From: Domibacillus aminovorans
GTDB taxonomy: Bacteria > Bacillota > Bacilli > Bacillales > Domibacillaceae
Direction: 5' to 3'
NCBI RefSeq assembly: GCF_001643235.1
Contig: NZ_LQWY01000067.1
Coordinates: forward strand, 353,538-417,537
Length of the DNA: 64,000 bases
A model generated the notes under the pieces. It was not told the origin of the DNA and searched no databases. It saw nothing but the letters and a program-made list of their open reading frames with translations. Made by a program: the position numbers and the translations under genes. Shown in pieces: positions 47,354 through 56,380 of this stretch (the stretch's first letter is position 1; every line of letters begins with the position of its first letter).

Positions 47354-48030
47354 CGACGAACATTATTATTATTGATGACCACCAATTATTCCGCGAAGGA
47401 GTAAAGCGTATTCTTGATTTTGAAGAAACGTTTGCTGTACTGGCTGAAGGAGACGACGGTGCTGAAGCACTTACACTCGTTGAAGAATATAAACCGGACG
47501 TTGTCATCATGGATATTAACATGCCGGAAGTAAACGGTGTAGAAGCCACACGTAAGCTGGTTGATAAATATCCGGACACGAAAGTCATCATTTTATCGAT
47601 ACATGACGATGAAAACTACGTGATGCATGCACTCCAATCAGGTGCGCTTGGCTATTTATTAAAAGAAATGGATGCGGAAGAGCTTGTCGAGGCAGTGAAA
47701 GTAGTCGCAGCAGGCGGATCGTATTTACACCCGCGTGTAACGCATAACTTGATTGTTGACTATCGCCGTTTATCAAATGACGATGGAAAAGGAAAAGGGT
47801 TCCAACAATCAGAGGTTGTTCGTCCGCTCCACTTATTGACGCGCCGCGAATGCGAAGTGCTTCAATTACTCGCAGACGGCAAAAGCAACCGTGGTATCGG
47901 TGAATCACTCTATATTAGTGAAAAAACCGTCAAAAACCATGTCAGCAATATCTTACAAAAAATGAACGTTAACGACCGCACACAAGCCGTCGTCACAGCC
48001 ATCAAAAAAGGATGGGTTGAAGTACGCTAA
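47350..48030 (+). CDS. degU: Response regulator DegU
   Basis: 226 residues. Receiver domain with D55 as phosphorylation site ([10 protein letters not shown]) and acidic pocket D9/D10; LuxR-type HTH at about 155-226 ([34 protein letters not shown]). Activates degradative enzymes when phosphorylated and comK when not. Two exported proteases in the window are of a kind DegU controls in B. subtilis. Confidence 0.96.
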   Translation: MTTNIIIIDDHQLFREGVKRILDFEETFAVLAEGDDGAEALTLVEEYKPDVVIMDINMPEVNGVEATRKLVDKYPDTKVIILSIHDDENYVMHALQSGALGYLLKEMDAEELVEAVKVVAAGGSYLHPRVTHNLIVDYRRLSNDDGKGKGFQQSEVVRPLHLLTRRECEVLQLLADGKSNRGIGESLYISEKTVKNHVSNILQKMNVNDRTQAVVTAIKKGWVEVR

Positions 48031-48035
48031 GAAAA

Positions 48036-48072
48036 ACCGTCCGCCGGGGCTAGACGTCCGGACCGTTTTTTT
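48036..48072 (+). terminator. Terminator of degS-degU
   Basis: A GC-rich imperfect stem (ccgtccg / cggaccg) and seven T. Confidence 0.8.
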
Positions 48073-48160
48073 ACGGTTGTTCATGAAAAATGGCTAGCTC
48101 ACCTAGGTTCGTTCAGCTGCATAAGATGGAAGGACGAAACTTAAAGGGGGAAATTGAGTA

Positions 48161-48358
48161 GTGAGTCCATATTACAACCATCCGTTTCGAGGGCCGTACC
48201 CATATTATGGCCGGCCACCGTATTATAACCGTCCGCCGTATTATGGCGGTTATGGTGTTTTTCAAAGTCCATTTATTGGCGGACTTTTCGGCGGCTTAGC
48301 CGGCAGTCTGCTCACACCAATCATTTACGGACGCCCGCCATACTATCCTTATTACTGA
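48161..48358 (+). CDS. Small Tyr/Pro-rich protein, 65 residues
   Basis: PYYN, PYYG and RPPYY repeats flank a central Gly-rich hydrophobic segment (FIGGLFGGLAGSLLTPIIYG). GTG start with aaagggggaa upstream and its own terminator. It resembles small Tyr-rich spore coat or exosporium proteins of bacilli, but no family was recognised. The tyrosines could cross-link. Confidence 0.65.
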   Translation: MSPYYNHPFRGPYPYYGRPPYYNRPPYYGGYGVFQSPFIGGLFGGLAGSLLTPIIYGRPPYYPYY

Positions 48359-48398
48359 AAAAACGGTTCGCGCCGGTTGAGCGCGGACTGTTTTTCTT
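48359..48398 (+). terminator. Terminator of the Tyr-rich protein gene
   Basis: The arms acggttcgcgc and gcgcggactgt, then TTTTT. Confidence 0.85.
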
Positions 48399-48432
48399 TT
48401 ACAATACATTATAGACAAAGAAAGGACGTGCA

Positions 48433-49047
48433 ATGACGTTGACGTATAAATGGATAACAGCGCTGCTTCTGACCGGCACTCTACTTGCAGGCTGTAGTGA
48501 CGACGAACAAGATGGAGCTGCCAACTCAGCAAGTGATGGTGAATCAGCAAACACGACTACACAGGAAACCCATACGGCTTCAGATGAACGAAAGAATGCA
48601 ACGACTGCTGATGAAGAGTCAAATTCAATGGAAGAATCAAATACAAAAACGGAGAAAGTCCCGATTGAAGAAGCAGGAAACGTTCCAGCAGAAGAGAAAA
48701 CCGCTATTTTAACCATGCTGGACAAGCAAGTCGAATCGTTTAATAATAAAGATATCGACGGCTACATGTCGACGATTTCTGAAACACCTGAATCATTTGA
48801 TTACACAGAAGAAAAACTATACGTTCAAAAAGTATTCGAGACATTTAATGCGTCGATGACACCACTCAATCCGATGATCATTAAATACGACGAAGAAACG
48901 AAAACGGCTAACGTATTTATGAATATGAAATCCAAATCAAAAGATGTCAGCACTGGGAAAGAAGTGAGCCAGACGACGCGCCAGATTATGGTGTTTCAAA
49001 AAGAAGAAGCCGGATGGAAACAGATTTCGCTCTTCGCCATGGAATGA
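48433..49047 (+). CDS. Lipoprotein with NTF2-like domain
   Basis: 204 residues. Signal peptide and lipobox LAGC (C20 or so), a long low-complexity linker of Ser/Thr/Glu/Asn (about 22-85), and a globular C-terminal domain (about 88-204) with the NTF2/SnoaL-like layout: VESFNNKDIDGYMSTI, then strands ending AGWKQISLFAME. Anchored to the outer face of the membrane; ligand unknown. RBS aaaggacgtg. Confidence 0.8.
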   Translation: MTLTYKWITALLLTGTLLAGCSDDEQDGAANSASDGESANTTTQETHTASDERKNATTADEESNSMEESNTKTEKVPIEEAGNVPAEEKTAILTMLDKQVESFNNKDIDGYMSTISETPESFDYTEEKLYVQKVFETFNASMTPLNPMIIKYDEETKTANVFMNMKSKSKDVSTGKEVSQTTRQIMVFQKEEAGWKQISLFAME

Positions 49048-49080
49048 TGCTATAATGAAAAGAAAAGAGGGTTTTTAAAT

Positions 49081-49545
49081 ATGACGAAAGAAATGAATGT
49101 AGAAAGTTTTAACCTTGATCATACGAAAGTAAAAGCACCGTACGTCCGCCTTGCGGGTGTAAAAGAAGGAACGAACGGCGACAAAATTTTAAAGTATGAC
49201 ATCCGTTTTTGCCAGCCGAATAAAGAGCATATGGACATGCCAGCGCTTCATTCACTGGAACATATGATGGCGGAATTCAGCCGCAATCACTCGGACAAAA
49301 TCGTCGATATTAGTCCAATGGGCTGCCAGACTGGCTACTATATTGCCGTCATCAATCATGATGATTACGAAGACATTTTAACGATTATTGAGAAAACATT
49401 AAAAGACGTATTAGAAGCGACTGAAGTACCTGCTTGCAACGAAGTACAATGCGGCTGGGCGGCGAGTCACAGCCTTGAAGGTGCGAAAGACATTGCACGT
49501 AACATGCTTGCAAAACGAAATGAATGGACAGAAGTATTTGCTTAA
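49081..49545 (+). CDS. luxS: S-ribosylhomocysteine lyase LuxS
   Basis: Cleaves S-ribosylhomocysteine to homocysteine and DPD, the precursor of AI-2, in the activated methyl cycle. 154 residues, full length. Metal site H57, H61 (HSLEHMMAE) and C124 (EVQCGW); catalytic C82 (MGCQTGYY) and E60. Monocistronic. Confidence 0.96.
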   Translation: MTKEMNVESFNLDHTKVKAPYVRLAGVKEGTNGDKILKYDIRFCQPNKEHMDMPALHSLEHMMAEFSRNHSDKIVDISPMGCQTGYYIAVINHDDYEDILTIIEKTLKDVLEATEVPACNEVQCGWAASHSLEGAKDIARNMLAKRNEWTEVFA

Positions 49546-49548
49546 GAG

Positions 49549-49578
49549 AAAAATGGACAAGTTGTCCATTTTTTTTTA
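49549..49578 (+). terminator. Terminator of luxS
   Basis: A stem aaaaatggaca / tgtccattttt with a 3-nt loop, then T9. The rest of the gap to 49821 has no clear gene. Confidence 0.92.
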
Positions 49579-49821
49579 TAAAATCGACCGGTATAAATTG
49601 TACATATAACACAATCCTTACGCAAAGAATCTAAGCATTTCTCACGAAGCGGCACTGGCTCACAAACAATATTGTTTTCAAGAAATCCATCTTCATGTCC
49701 ATCATAACGAAAAAGGGATGCAAAAAAATAGATATTCAGATAAAATGAGGAAGTATAAACTGAAACATTATTCCGTTATTTCGTTAAAGCGGGACAAATA
49801 AAAATAAGGCAGGTACAGAAG

Positions 49822-50670
49822 ATGAAGACGGCAATTTTGACCGACAGTACGGCTTATCTTCCGAAAGAGCTTCGCGATGAATTGAATATATATATGATCC
49901 CCCTCAGCGTGATTTTTGGCGATGATGCTTACCGCGAAGAGTTTGATATAACGACAGAAGAATTTTATGAAAAAGTACGTAAAGGCGGCAAATTGCCAAT
50001 GACATCACAGCCAGTCATCGGTCACTTTGTCGAAATATATGAGGAGATTGCTCGTGAATACGATGCAGTTGTTGGTATTTATTTATCAAGTGGTATAAGT
50101 GGAACGTATCAGTCATCGATGGTTGCGGCCAATATGGTGCAAGGACTTGACATACACTCATTTGACTCTGAAATTAGCTGTGCACCACAAGGTTTTTACG
50201 TTTTGCGTGCTGTTGAAATGGCTAAGCAGGGGAAAACACCAGAAGAAATTATAGCAAAACTGAATGAAATGAAGCGCTGTACAAGAACGTATTTCATGGT
50301 CGACGATTTAAACCACTTGAAGCGAGGTGGTAGACTGACTGGCACACAGGCATTGATTGGCGGCTTGCTACAAGTGAAACCCATTCTTCATTTTGAAAAT
50401 AAAGTGATCGTTCCATTTGAAAAAATACGAACAAGCAAAAAAGCGCTGAAACGAATCGGCGACTTATTTGAAGAAGACTATAACAAAGGTGATAAACTGC
50501 AGGCGGTCATCATCCACGCTAACCGTGAAGCCGACGCCCGCAACTGGATGATTGATCTGAAAAAACGATTTCCGAACGCTGAATTTGGCATTAGCCATTT
50601 CGGTCCCGTCATTGGCACACATCTCGGCGAAAGTGCTCTTGCGATGGGCTGGACAAAAAAATGCATGTAG
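49822..50670 (+). CDS. DegV/FakB-family fatty-acid-binding protein
   Basis: 282 residues. Family motifs: N-terminal ILTDSTAYLP, MTSQPVIGHF, LSSGISGTYQS, LKRGGRLTG, and HLGESALAMGW near the end. FakB proteins present a fatty acid to the kinase FakA. In B. subtilis a DegV gene (yviA) sits between degU and comFA, as here; the name degV reflects that position rather than a role with DegSU. No FakA in the window. Confidence 0.9.
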   Translation: MKTAILTDSTAYLPKELRDELNIYMIPLSVIFGDDAYREEFDITTEEFYEKVRKGGKLPMTSQPVIGHFVEIYEEIAREYDAVVGIYLSSGISGTYQSSMVAANMVQGLDIHSFDSEISCAPQGFYVLRAVEMAKQGKTPEEIIAKLNEMKRCTRTYFMVDDLNHLKRGGRLTGTQALIGGLLQVKPILHFENKVIVPFEKIRTSKKALKRIGDLFEEDYNKGDKLQAVIIHANREADARNWMIDLKKRFPNAEFGISHFGPVIGTHLGESALAMGWTKKCM

Positions 50671-50726
50671 CATGAGAAGCCCCTCCGGGCGGCCTTTTTG
50701 TGTTTGCAAAGACTTGACTAAAATAA

Positions 50727-50757
50727 AACAGTGTCCCGGCGACCGGGACACTGTTAC
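50727..50757 (-). terminator. Terminator of the SLH protein gene
   Basis: A 13-bp perfect stem (aacagtgtcccgg / ccgggacactgtt), loop cga, then ttttatttt on the minus strand. Confidence 0.9.
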
Positions 50758-50759
50758 GT

Positions 50760-53051
50760 TTATTCAGCTAATAAATCAAGCGTATCTTTTGGCAGGTTAT
50801 CGTCATCAAGTTTCGATGAAGAGTAGTCTGCTGCTGATGCACTACTTTTGACGAGGTCGCCAAAGCCTTGTTCTTGCAGCAACAAAATAATTTGTCCCTT
50901 GATCGCTATATTATGATCGACTAAATACTTCGTTTTGGAACGAATCATCGCATCAAAAATCGTGCTTCGTTCAATCCCGTTTTCGGCAAATGCATTTTGA
51001 CTTAACAGCAAATCCATCAATGTCAGCCAATCATAGTCATTACCGGAGAATACGAGCGACCCGTTAATTTGGTACCAGAGATCACCATTCGAGCGAATCC
51101 ATTTCGGATGCAAGTTTTCGATACCTGCTTTTAATTCGCGCGCTGTTTTTAAATAGTCAGCGTTGCCTGTCTGCTTATATGTTTCTAGCAAAAATCTCAT
51201 TTCACCGAGTGCGTGATTAAGAGATACGTGCGTTTTCTTGCTGCCGATTGCGTAATAATCGGAAATTAAATAACTTGTTGGGGTTACTGCAATCGTGTTG
51301 CCAAGACTTTTTTGACTTACTAGAAAGTCTGCATAGCGCAAATTCGCATCTGCAAGCTTTGGTACTGCAAGTGCTTCCGCTGTGTTTTTCAAAAACAAGG
51401 CCGCATTTTCGTTATGACGCGTATCAATATAAGGAGCCGTTGTGCCATACGTATTTTTTAGCCACGTACTTGTATATTCAGTTTTGAAAATCGGGCTTTT
51501 TCCGGCTGTAATGGCACCATCTGAAAATACATCCAGATCGGCTACTGCATTTACAACTAAGTCACGGAAATAGCGTTCTTTATTTCCATTATACGCTGTT
51601 AAATAAATACCGCCTTGCAAACGGCCAATATTTCGGCCATAGCCCATTTTGTATCCCGGTTCGATCGACCAAGGCAGCTTCGTGTATGCGCCATCAGCCG
51701 TCAGCCAATTATTAATTTGACTGTATTCGAGAATGGTCCGTTTAAACCAGTCATTTCGGTTTGTCGTACTTGCAAACAATGGTTTTTCAGACACAAGTGC
51801 CCACGTTTCTGAGATTGCTTTTGACTGAACAGATACATTTTGATGAGCGGTAACAAGCTTGCGCGCTTTATCTGTGTACAAATTATAGCTTTCTCGTTCA
51901 CTCGAAAGTTCGCGAATAATAGAGCGCTGTCCATTTGCATAATTTGTTTGACGCTGAACAGAAATATAGTTTTTGCCCATCATCACTTCATTTGTCACAG
52001 TCGATCCATTTTTCACCGATAAAATACCGGTCGGGTGTGACGTTTTATCAACACCGAACGTTGAATCATGAGATTGATCAACTGTTCCATGCGACGCGTA
52101 TTTTGCCAATGAGTAATTGTCAGATTGCGAGAATGGCATAATGACGGAGGCAGAATACGTATTGTTACCATTATGAAGGAACTTCGTGAAAATAAAGGTA
52201 TCTCCATTATCGAGTTTGCGAAGTGTGACTTGCAATGATCCTAATGGCTTGGACGCATTCCCCATATGGTAGTAGTAATGTGTATCAGTTGATAAAATAT
52301 GTGAATCAGTCGTCTGTTTATTGTATGTAAGCGGAACACCGCGCGTATTCATGCGCACTTTTACATATTGAGAATTAGTAACAGGAATGACGACTTCCTG
52401 ATTATCGACAGGCTTCGGAATTTCAACGGGATCCTTTGGGTTGCCCAGTAAATCAAGTATTGACATGAGACGATGAACGAACACGGCTGATTCACCGCGC
52501 GTCGCAATTTTTGCCGGCTCAAATTTGTTATCGGCTGTTCCACGAATCAAGCCATAAAACGTCATCCGTTCTACTGCACCATAGGCATACAGTCCGATTT
52601 TAGCAGCATCTGTAAAGGTAAGCGGCGCACGTTTCATATAGTCGCCTTTTAGCTGCATTGCCCGGTCGAGCATGGCTGCAACATCTGATCGAGTTACAGG
52701 TTCATTTGCCTTAGCCAGGCCATTTGCATTCCCGAGAATAAGCCCAGCTTTTTTTGCGGCGGCGATATCATGATAAAGGCGGCTGCTCGTAGGGACGTCT
52801 GGAAACGCTGAAGTGCCTGCTGGTAAATCAAGTGCGCGCACAAGATACGCCAAAAATTGGCCTCTCGTGACCTGTTCATACGGGCGGAATGTTCCGTCCT
52901 CATATCCTAAAATGACACCCTCGTCCGTTAATGATTCGATTTCTGATTTTGCCCAGTGGTTTGAAACATCACTGAAAGTCTGTGCCGATACTTGTAAAGT
53001 AAACGTAAATACAAGTAGGAAAACGACGAGACTTCCTCCAATTTTTCGCAT
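50760..53051 (-). CDS. Secreted protein with three N-terminal SLH domains and a helical enzyme-like C-terminal half
   Basis: 763 residues. Signal peptide (to VSA-QT), then SLH domains at about 25-70, 82-130 and 145-200 (FSDVSNHWAK, FPDVP, FTDAAK), a beta-rich middle (about 215-400), and an alpha-helical region (about 430-740) with W/Y-rich segments such as IEPGYKMGYGRNIGRLQGG. That last region looks like an alpha/alpha-toroid of polysaccharide lyases or glycosidases; no catalytic residue can be named. Anchored to the secondary wall polymer. It lies between the DegV and comFA genes, where B. subtilis has nothing. Confidence 0.82.
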   Translation of the reverse strand: MRKIGGSLVVFLLVFTFTLQVSAQTFSDVSNHWAKSEIESLTDEGVILGYEDGTFRPYEQVTRGQFLAYLVRALDLPAGTSAFPDVPTSSRLYHDIAAAKKAGLILGNANGLAKANEPVTRSDVAAMLDRAMQLKGDYMKRAPLTFTDAAKIGLYAYGAVERMTFYGLIRGTADNKFEPAKIATRGESAVFVHRLMSILDLLGNPKDPVEIPKPVDNQEVVIPVTNSQYVKVRMNTRGVPLTYNKQTTDSHILSTDTHYYYHMGNASKPLGSLQVTLRKLDNGDTFIFTKFLHNGNNTYSASVIMPFSQSDNYSLAKYASHGTVDQSHDSTFGVDKTSHPTGILSVKNGSTVTNEVMMGKNYISVQRQTNYANGQRSIIRELSSERESYNLYTDKARKLVTAHQNVSVQSKAISETWALVSEKPLFASTTNRNDWFKRTILEYSQINNWLTADGAYTKLPWSIEPGYKMGYGRNIGRLQGGIYLTAYNGNKERYFRDLVVNAVADLDVFSDGAITAGKSPIFKTEYTSTWLKNTYGTTAPYIDTRHNENAALFLKNTAEALAVPKLADANLRYADFLVSQKSLGNTIAVTPTSYLISDYYAIGSKKTHVSLNHALGEMRFLLETYKQTGNADYLKTARELKAGIENLHPKWIRSNGDLWYQINGSLVFSGNDYDWLTLMDLLLSQNAFAENGIERSTIFDAMIRSKTKYLVDHNIAIKGQIILLLQEQGFGDLVKSSASAADYSSSKLDDDNLPKDTLDLLAE

Positions 53052-53128
53052 AGTTTCCCCTTTCTTTCTTATAAATATGACAAATTAAATTATAACATAC
53101 GTAAAATTAGCCTCTATGTTAAATTAAG

Positions 53129-53175
53129 ATGACAATATGACGATCGTTGTCATAAAACCGCAAAATAAGTATACT
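53129..53175 (+). promoter_or_regulatory. comFA promoter with overlapping inverted-repeat operator
   Basis: TTGTCA (53147-53152), 17-bp spacer, TATACT (53170-53175) is a near-consensus sigma-A promoter. The -35 forms part of the right arm of a perfect inverted repeat, ATGACAA (53129) and TTGTCAT (53147), with an 11-bp spacer. A repressor or activator bound there would cover the -35. Confidence 0.65.
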
Positions 53176-53196
53176 AATAGCGAAAGGACGTGACAT

Positions 53197-54522
53197 ATGA
53201 CACATGCTTCATTTTTTGCTGGAAGAGAACTCATTGATGAAGAATTCAAGACTCTCCCGGACGAACACATCGCTACCCGTCCCGCTATTCACTTTGATGG
53301 CGGACAGCCACGCTGCAATCGCTGCAACAATACGACGAACTTCGCCTCTCATCCTTGTGCCCGGTGCGGCAACATATGCACATATTGCCGCAATTGCATC
53401 GAAATGGGCAAAATCTCATCATGCACAACCCTCTATACGTGGATCGGTCCACCGCCTGAACATCACGAAAACGCAGGAACGTTGCATTGGACGGGCACTC
53501 TTTCTGCCGGTCAAAAGACTGCATCTAGTAACGTCGAACGTGCCATATGCCATTCGAGCGAACATCTCGTATGGGCGGTAGCGGGGGCCGGCAAAACAGA
53601 AGTATTATTTCAAGGAATCGCATCAGCCCTCTTTGCCGGCAAACGCGTTTGCATTGCTGCGCCGAGATCCGACGTCGTGCGCGAACTCGCACCGCGTCTC
53701 ACGACTGTTTTCCCAGATACACCGCCTGCCGTCTTGTATGGTGGCAGCCCCGACCGCAACACATATAGCCCGCTCGTCATTGCGACTACCCATCAACTAT
53801 ACCGCTTTTATCATGCATTCGACGTCTTAATTGTCGATGAAGTCGATGCCTATCCGTACACATTTGATCGATCGTTGCAATTTGCTGTTCAAAAAGCAAG
53901 AAAACCTGAATCGGCCCTTATTTATTTAACAGCAACCCCACATGCAGAATGGCAGTCCGAAGTAAAAAAGGGCAAACGCGAGGCGACGCTCATTCCAGCC
54001 CGCTATCATCGTCATCCGCTCCCGGTGCCAAAAACAGAATGGTGCGGCAACTGGAAAAAAACCAATGTACCGAAGAACGTTCTTTTATGGGTAAAAACGA
54101 AAGTAGAAGAGGGACAGCGCCTGCTTATTTTTTATTCGCATATTGACACGATGGAGAAAGCATTGCCGCTTTTTAAAGAAATCGATTTGCGCATTGAAAG
54201 TGTCCACGCGGCTGATCCGCTTCGAAAAGAAAAAGTCGCAGCGATGCGCCGACAGGAAATTCCGGTCTTGCTGTCGACAACGATTCTTGAGCGCGGCGTA
54301 ACATTTCCAGGTATTGATGTCGCCGTGATTGGTGCAGAAGATGCGGTCTTTACTGAAAGTGCGCTCGTTCAACTTGCAGGGCGAGCCGGACGCAGCGCTG
54401 ATTATCCAACGGGTGAGATCCTCTTTTTTCATTACGGAAAAACGGATGCGATGATGAAAGCGATCCGGCAGATCAATGAGATGAACAGACTTGGAATCGA
54501 AAGGGGACTCATTGATAGATGA
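53197..54522 (+). CDS. comFA: Late competence helicase ComFA
   Basis: 441 residues, DEAD-like ATPase that helps bring transforming DNA in. Four-cysteine zinc motif near residues 33-60 (CNRCNN...CARCGNICTYC), Walker A AVAGAGKTEV, Walker B VDEVDAYPY, TATPHAEW, and motif VI LAGRAGRSADYPTG. ATG with gaaaggacgtg. Overlaps comFC by ATGA. Confidence 0.94.
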   Translation: MTHASFFAGRELIDEEFKTLPDEHIATRPAIHFDGGQPRCNRCNNTTNFASHPCARCGNICTYCRNCIEMGKISSCTTLYTWIGPPPEHHENAGTLHWTGTLSAGQKTASSNVERAICHSSEHLVWAVAGAGKTEVLFQGIASALFAGKRVCIAAPRSDVVRELAPRLTTVFPDTPPAVLYGGSPDRNTYSPLVIATTHQLYRFYHAFDVLIVDEVDAYPYTFDRSLQFAVQKARKPESALIYLTATPHAEWQSEVKKGKREATLIPARYHRHPLPVPKTEWCGNWKKTNVPKNVLLWVKTKVEEGQRLLIFYSHIDTMEKALPLFKEIDLRIESVHAADPLRKEKVAAMRRQEIPVLLSTTILERGVTFPGIDVAVIGAEDAVFTESALVQLAGRAGRSADYPTGEILFFHYGKTDAMMKAIRQINEMNRLGIERGLIDR

Positions 54523-55181
54523 AGTTGTGTCTACTTTGCGAAAATGAGACGGAAATTGAATCTTGGCTCCCTTTTTTCGGAGCAAAAGCCCCTCGCCTTT
54601 GCCCGAAGTGTTTGGAGAAACTTGTGAAAATAACCGGTCCGTCATGTCGTCTATGTTCCCGGCCAATGGAGGAGAGCGGCATTTGTTCGGATTGTGAAGG
54701 GTGGGGAGAGAGTGTATTTGTGAGCAATCAATCACTTTATGTATACAATGAAGCGATGCAGTCAATCATTGCTCGGTTTAAGTATCGCGGTGATTATGTG
54801 CTTGCGTCTATTTTTGCGGATGATGTGCGGCGGATGACATTAGCGGCGGCGTGTGATCTGATCTGCGCGGTTCCTTTACCACCGACGAGACTTGCGGAAC
54901 GCCGGTTTAATCAATCAGAAGCGCTCATTGAAGCGGCTGGTCTTGCGCACGTTTCGCTCATTAGCCGATCAGAATCGGATAAGCAGTCAAAAAAGTCGCG
55001 GATGGAGCGGGTGAATGCGACTCAGACGTTTTATCCGATTGGCGATGCGGCTGGGAAATCGGTGCTCGTTATTGATGATATTTATACGACAGGCGCGACG
55101 ATCCGGCTTGTTGCAAAAGCACTGATGGAAGCGGGGGCATCGTCGGTCAAATCGATTACGATCGCTCGAAGCGGTTCTTGA
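54519..55181 (+). CDS. comFC: Competence protein ComFC (phosphoribosyltransferase fold)
   Basis: 220 residues. N-terminal zinc cysteines (CLLCENE, CPKC, CRLC, CSDC), then a PRTase-like domain with the signature SVLVIDDIYTTGAT. Works with ComFA in DNA uptake. comFB, between the two in B. subtilis, is absent here. Confidence 0.93.
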   Translation: MKLCLLCENETEIESWLPFFGAKAPRLCPKCLEKLVKITGPSCRLCSRPMEESGICSDCEGWGESVFVSNQSLYVYNEAMQSIIARFKYRGDYVLASIFADDVRRMTLAAACDLICAVPLPPTRLAERRFNQSEALIEAAGLAHVSLISRSESDKQSKKSRMERVNATQTFYPIGDAAGKSVLVIDDIYTTGATIRLVAKALMEAGASSVKSITIARSGS

Positions 55182-55239
55182 CAATTTCGTCTTTCCCCAT
55201 GAAAATAGAACTAATTGACAGGAACAAGAGGTGAATGGC

Positions 55240-55662
55240 ATGAATGAGGTCATTGATTGCCCCAGGTGCGGAGATTTATATATAAAAAATGCATTTCGTG
55301 AAGTATGTCCGAAATGCTCGCGCGCAGAAGAAGAATTGTACCAGGAAGTATATGCGTTTTTACGAAAAAGAGAAAACCGTGCCGCGACGATAGAACGGAT
55401 TGTAGAAGTGTCTGGTGCAACGGAAGAAATGATTTACCGGTGGGTCAAAAAAGGTCGTCTTCAAGCTGCTCAATTTCCAAACCTAGGTTACCCGTGCGAC
55501 CGCTGCGGCGCGATTATTCAAAAAGGCAAGCTATGCGCAAAATGCATCACCGAAATTGATCAAGAACTGAAACTCCACGACCGGGAACAAGAGTTTAGCC
55601 GTACGAAACAAGAACTGCAACAGCAAATGTATCAGCAAACGTACCATACGAAAAAAGACTAA
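55240..55662 (+). CDS. yvyF: Flagellar operon protein YvyF
   Basis: 140 residues. Two zinc pairs near the N-terminus (CPRCGDLY...CPKC) and two in the C-terminal half (CDRCGAII...CAKC), flanking a helix-turn-helix-like part (SGATEEMIYRWVKKGRLQ). TIGR03826-type family of flagellar operons; controls flagellar genes in some relatives. ATG at 55240 is 6 nt after agaggtg; a GTG at 55231 sits inside that site. Confidence 0.88.
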   Translation: MNEVIDCPRCGDLYIKNAFREVCPKCSRAEEELYQEVYAFLRKRENRAATIERIVEVSGATEEMIYRWVKKGRLQAAQFPNLGYPCDRCGAIIQKGKLCAKCITEIDQELKLHDREQEFSRTKQELQQQMYQQTYHTKKD

Positions 55663-55686
55663 AACCCGCCAGACAGCGGGTTTTTG
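55661..55686 (+). terminator. Terminator of the comF-yvyF transcript
   Basis: Stem aaaacccgc / gcgggtttt, then T. The next 290 nt to the sigma-D promoter hold no convincing gene. Confidence 0.88.
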
Positions 55687-55975
55687 CTGTTGGCAGGAGA
55701 TGGTTGTACGTAGATGTGGTGAAATAGGTACGTTACTCCGTGAATGTGTGCGATTATGCCGAAACAGGTTCGACATTCTATGATTGTGAGCGAATCTATA
55801 AAAGATAGGTGTGAATCTTTATCTTAGATGGAAGCGATAGAAACGGTCATGCATCCAGTCGGTTAAGAGCCGTATCTGCCTTCGTAACTGCAAGATAGCA
55901 TCTGGAAAAATGGTTTCTTTTCCCTCAAAGCCATCTGCCAAATGTCCTTCTGCAAAACCACGAAAAATTCCTCAT

Positions 55976-56002
55976 TAAACAATTACACGGTATTGCCGAT
56001 AT
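55976..56002 (+). promoter_or_regulatory. Sigma-D promoter of flgM
   Basis: TAAA, 15-bp spacer, GCCGATAT: exact match to the sigma-D consensus, 40 nt before flgM. Confidence 0.93.
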
Positions 56003-56041
56003 AAAGAGCACCATATACAAATTGGAAAGCGGGGATACGAG

Positions 56042-56311
56042 ATGAAAATTAATCAAACACCCGGCATTCATGGGATTAATCCGTATCAGAAGCAGCTGAA
56101 AAAAGCGGACGAGGCGAAAACCGTCAGCGCAGCAGCGAGAGACAAACTAGAAATTTCAAAAGCAGCCAAAGAGATGCAAGGCTCCACACGAATACTAGCT
56201 GAACGCCGGGAAAAAATCGCGTTTCTGAAAGAGCAAGTCGCAAATGGCACATATAAAACGGATGCCCAAGAGACCGCAAAAGCGATGCTCAACTTTTACG
56301 GAAAACAGTAA
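56042..56311 (+). CDS. flgM: Anti-sigma-D factor FlgM
   Basis: 89 residues. N-terminal MKINQTPGIHGINPYQKQ and C-terminal sigma-binding helices (KLEISKAAKEMQ... FLKEQVANGTYKTDAQETAKAMLNFY). Binds and blocks sigma-D until the hook-basal body is done. Driven by the sigma-D promoter upstream, which makes a feedback loop. Confidence 0.95.
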   Translation: MKINQTPGIHGINPYQKQLKKADEAKTVSAAARDKLEISKAAKEMQGSTRILAERREKIAFLKEQVANGTYKTDAQETAKAMLNFYGKQ

Positions 56312-56312
56312 C

Positions 56313-56350
56313 CGGATCGCCCAGGATACCATTCCGGGCGATCTTTCTTT
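56313..56350 (+). terminator. Weak terminator or attenuator after flgM
   Basis: Stem gatcgccc / gggcgatc (8 bp), followed by tttcttt; the U-tract is interrupted, so read-through is likely. Confidence 0.55.
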
Positions 56351-56380
56351 ATGTACACCAATAAGAAAGGAGATATGGAT

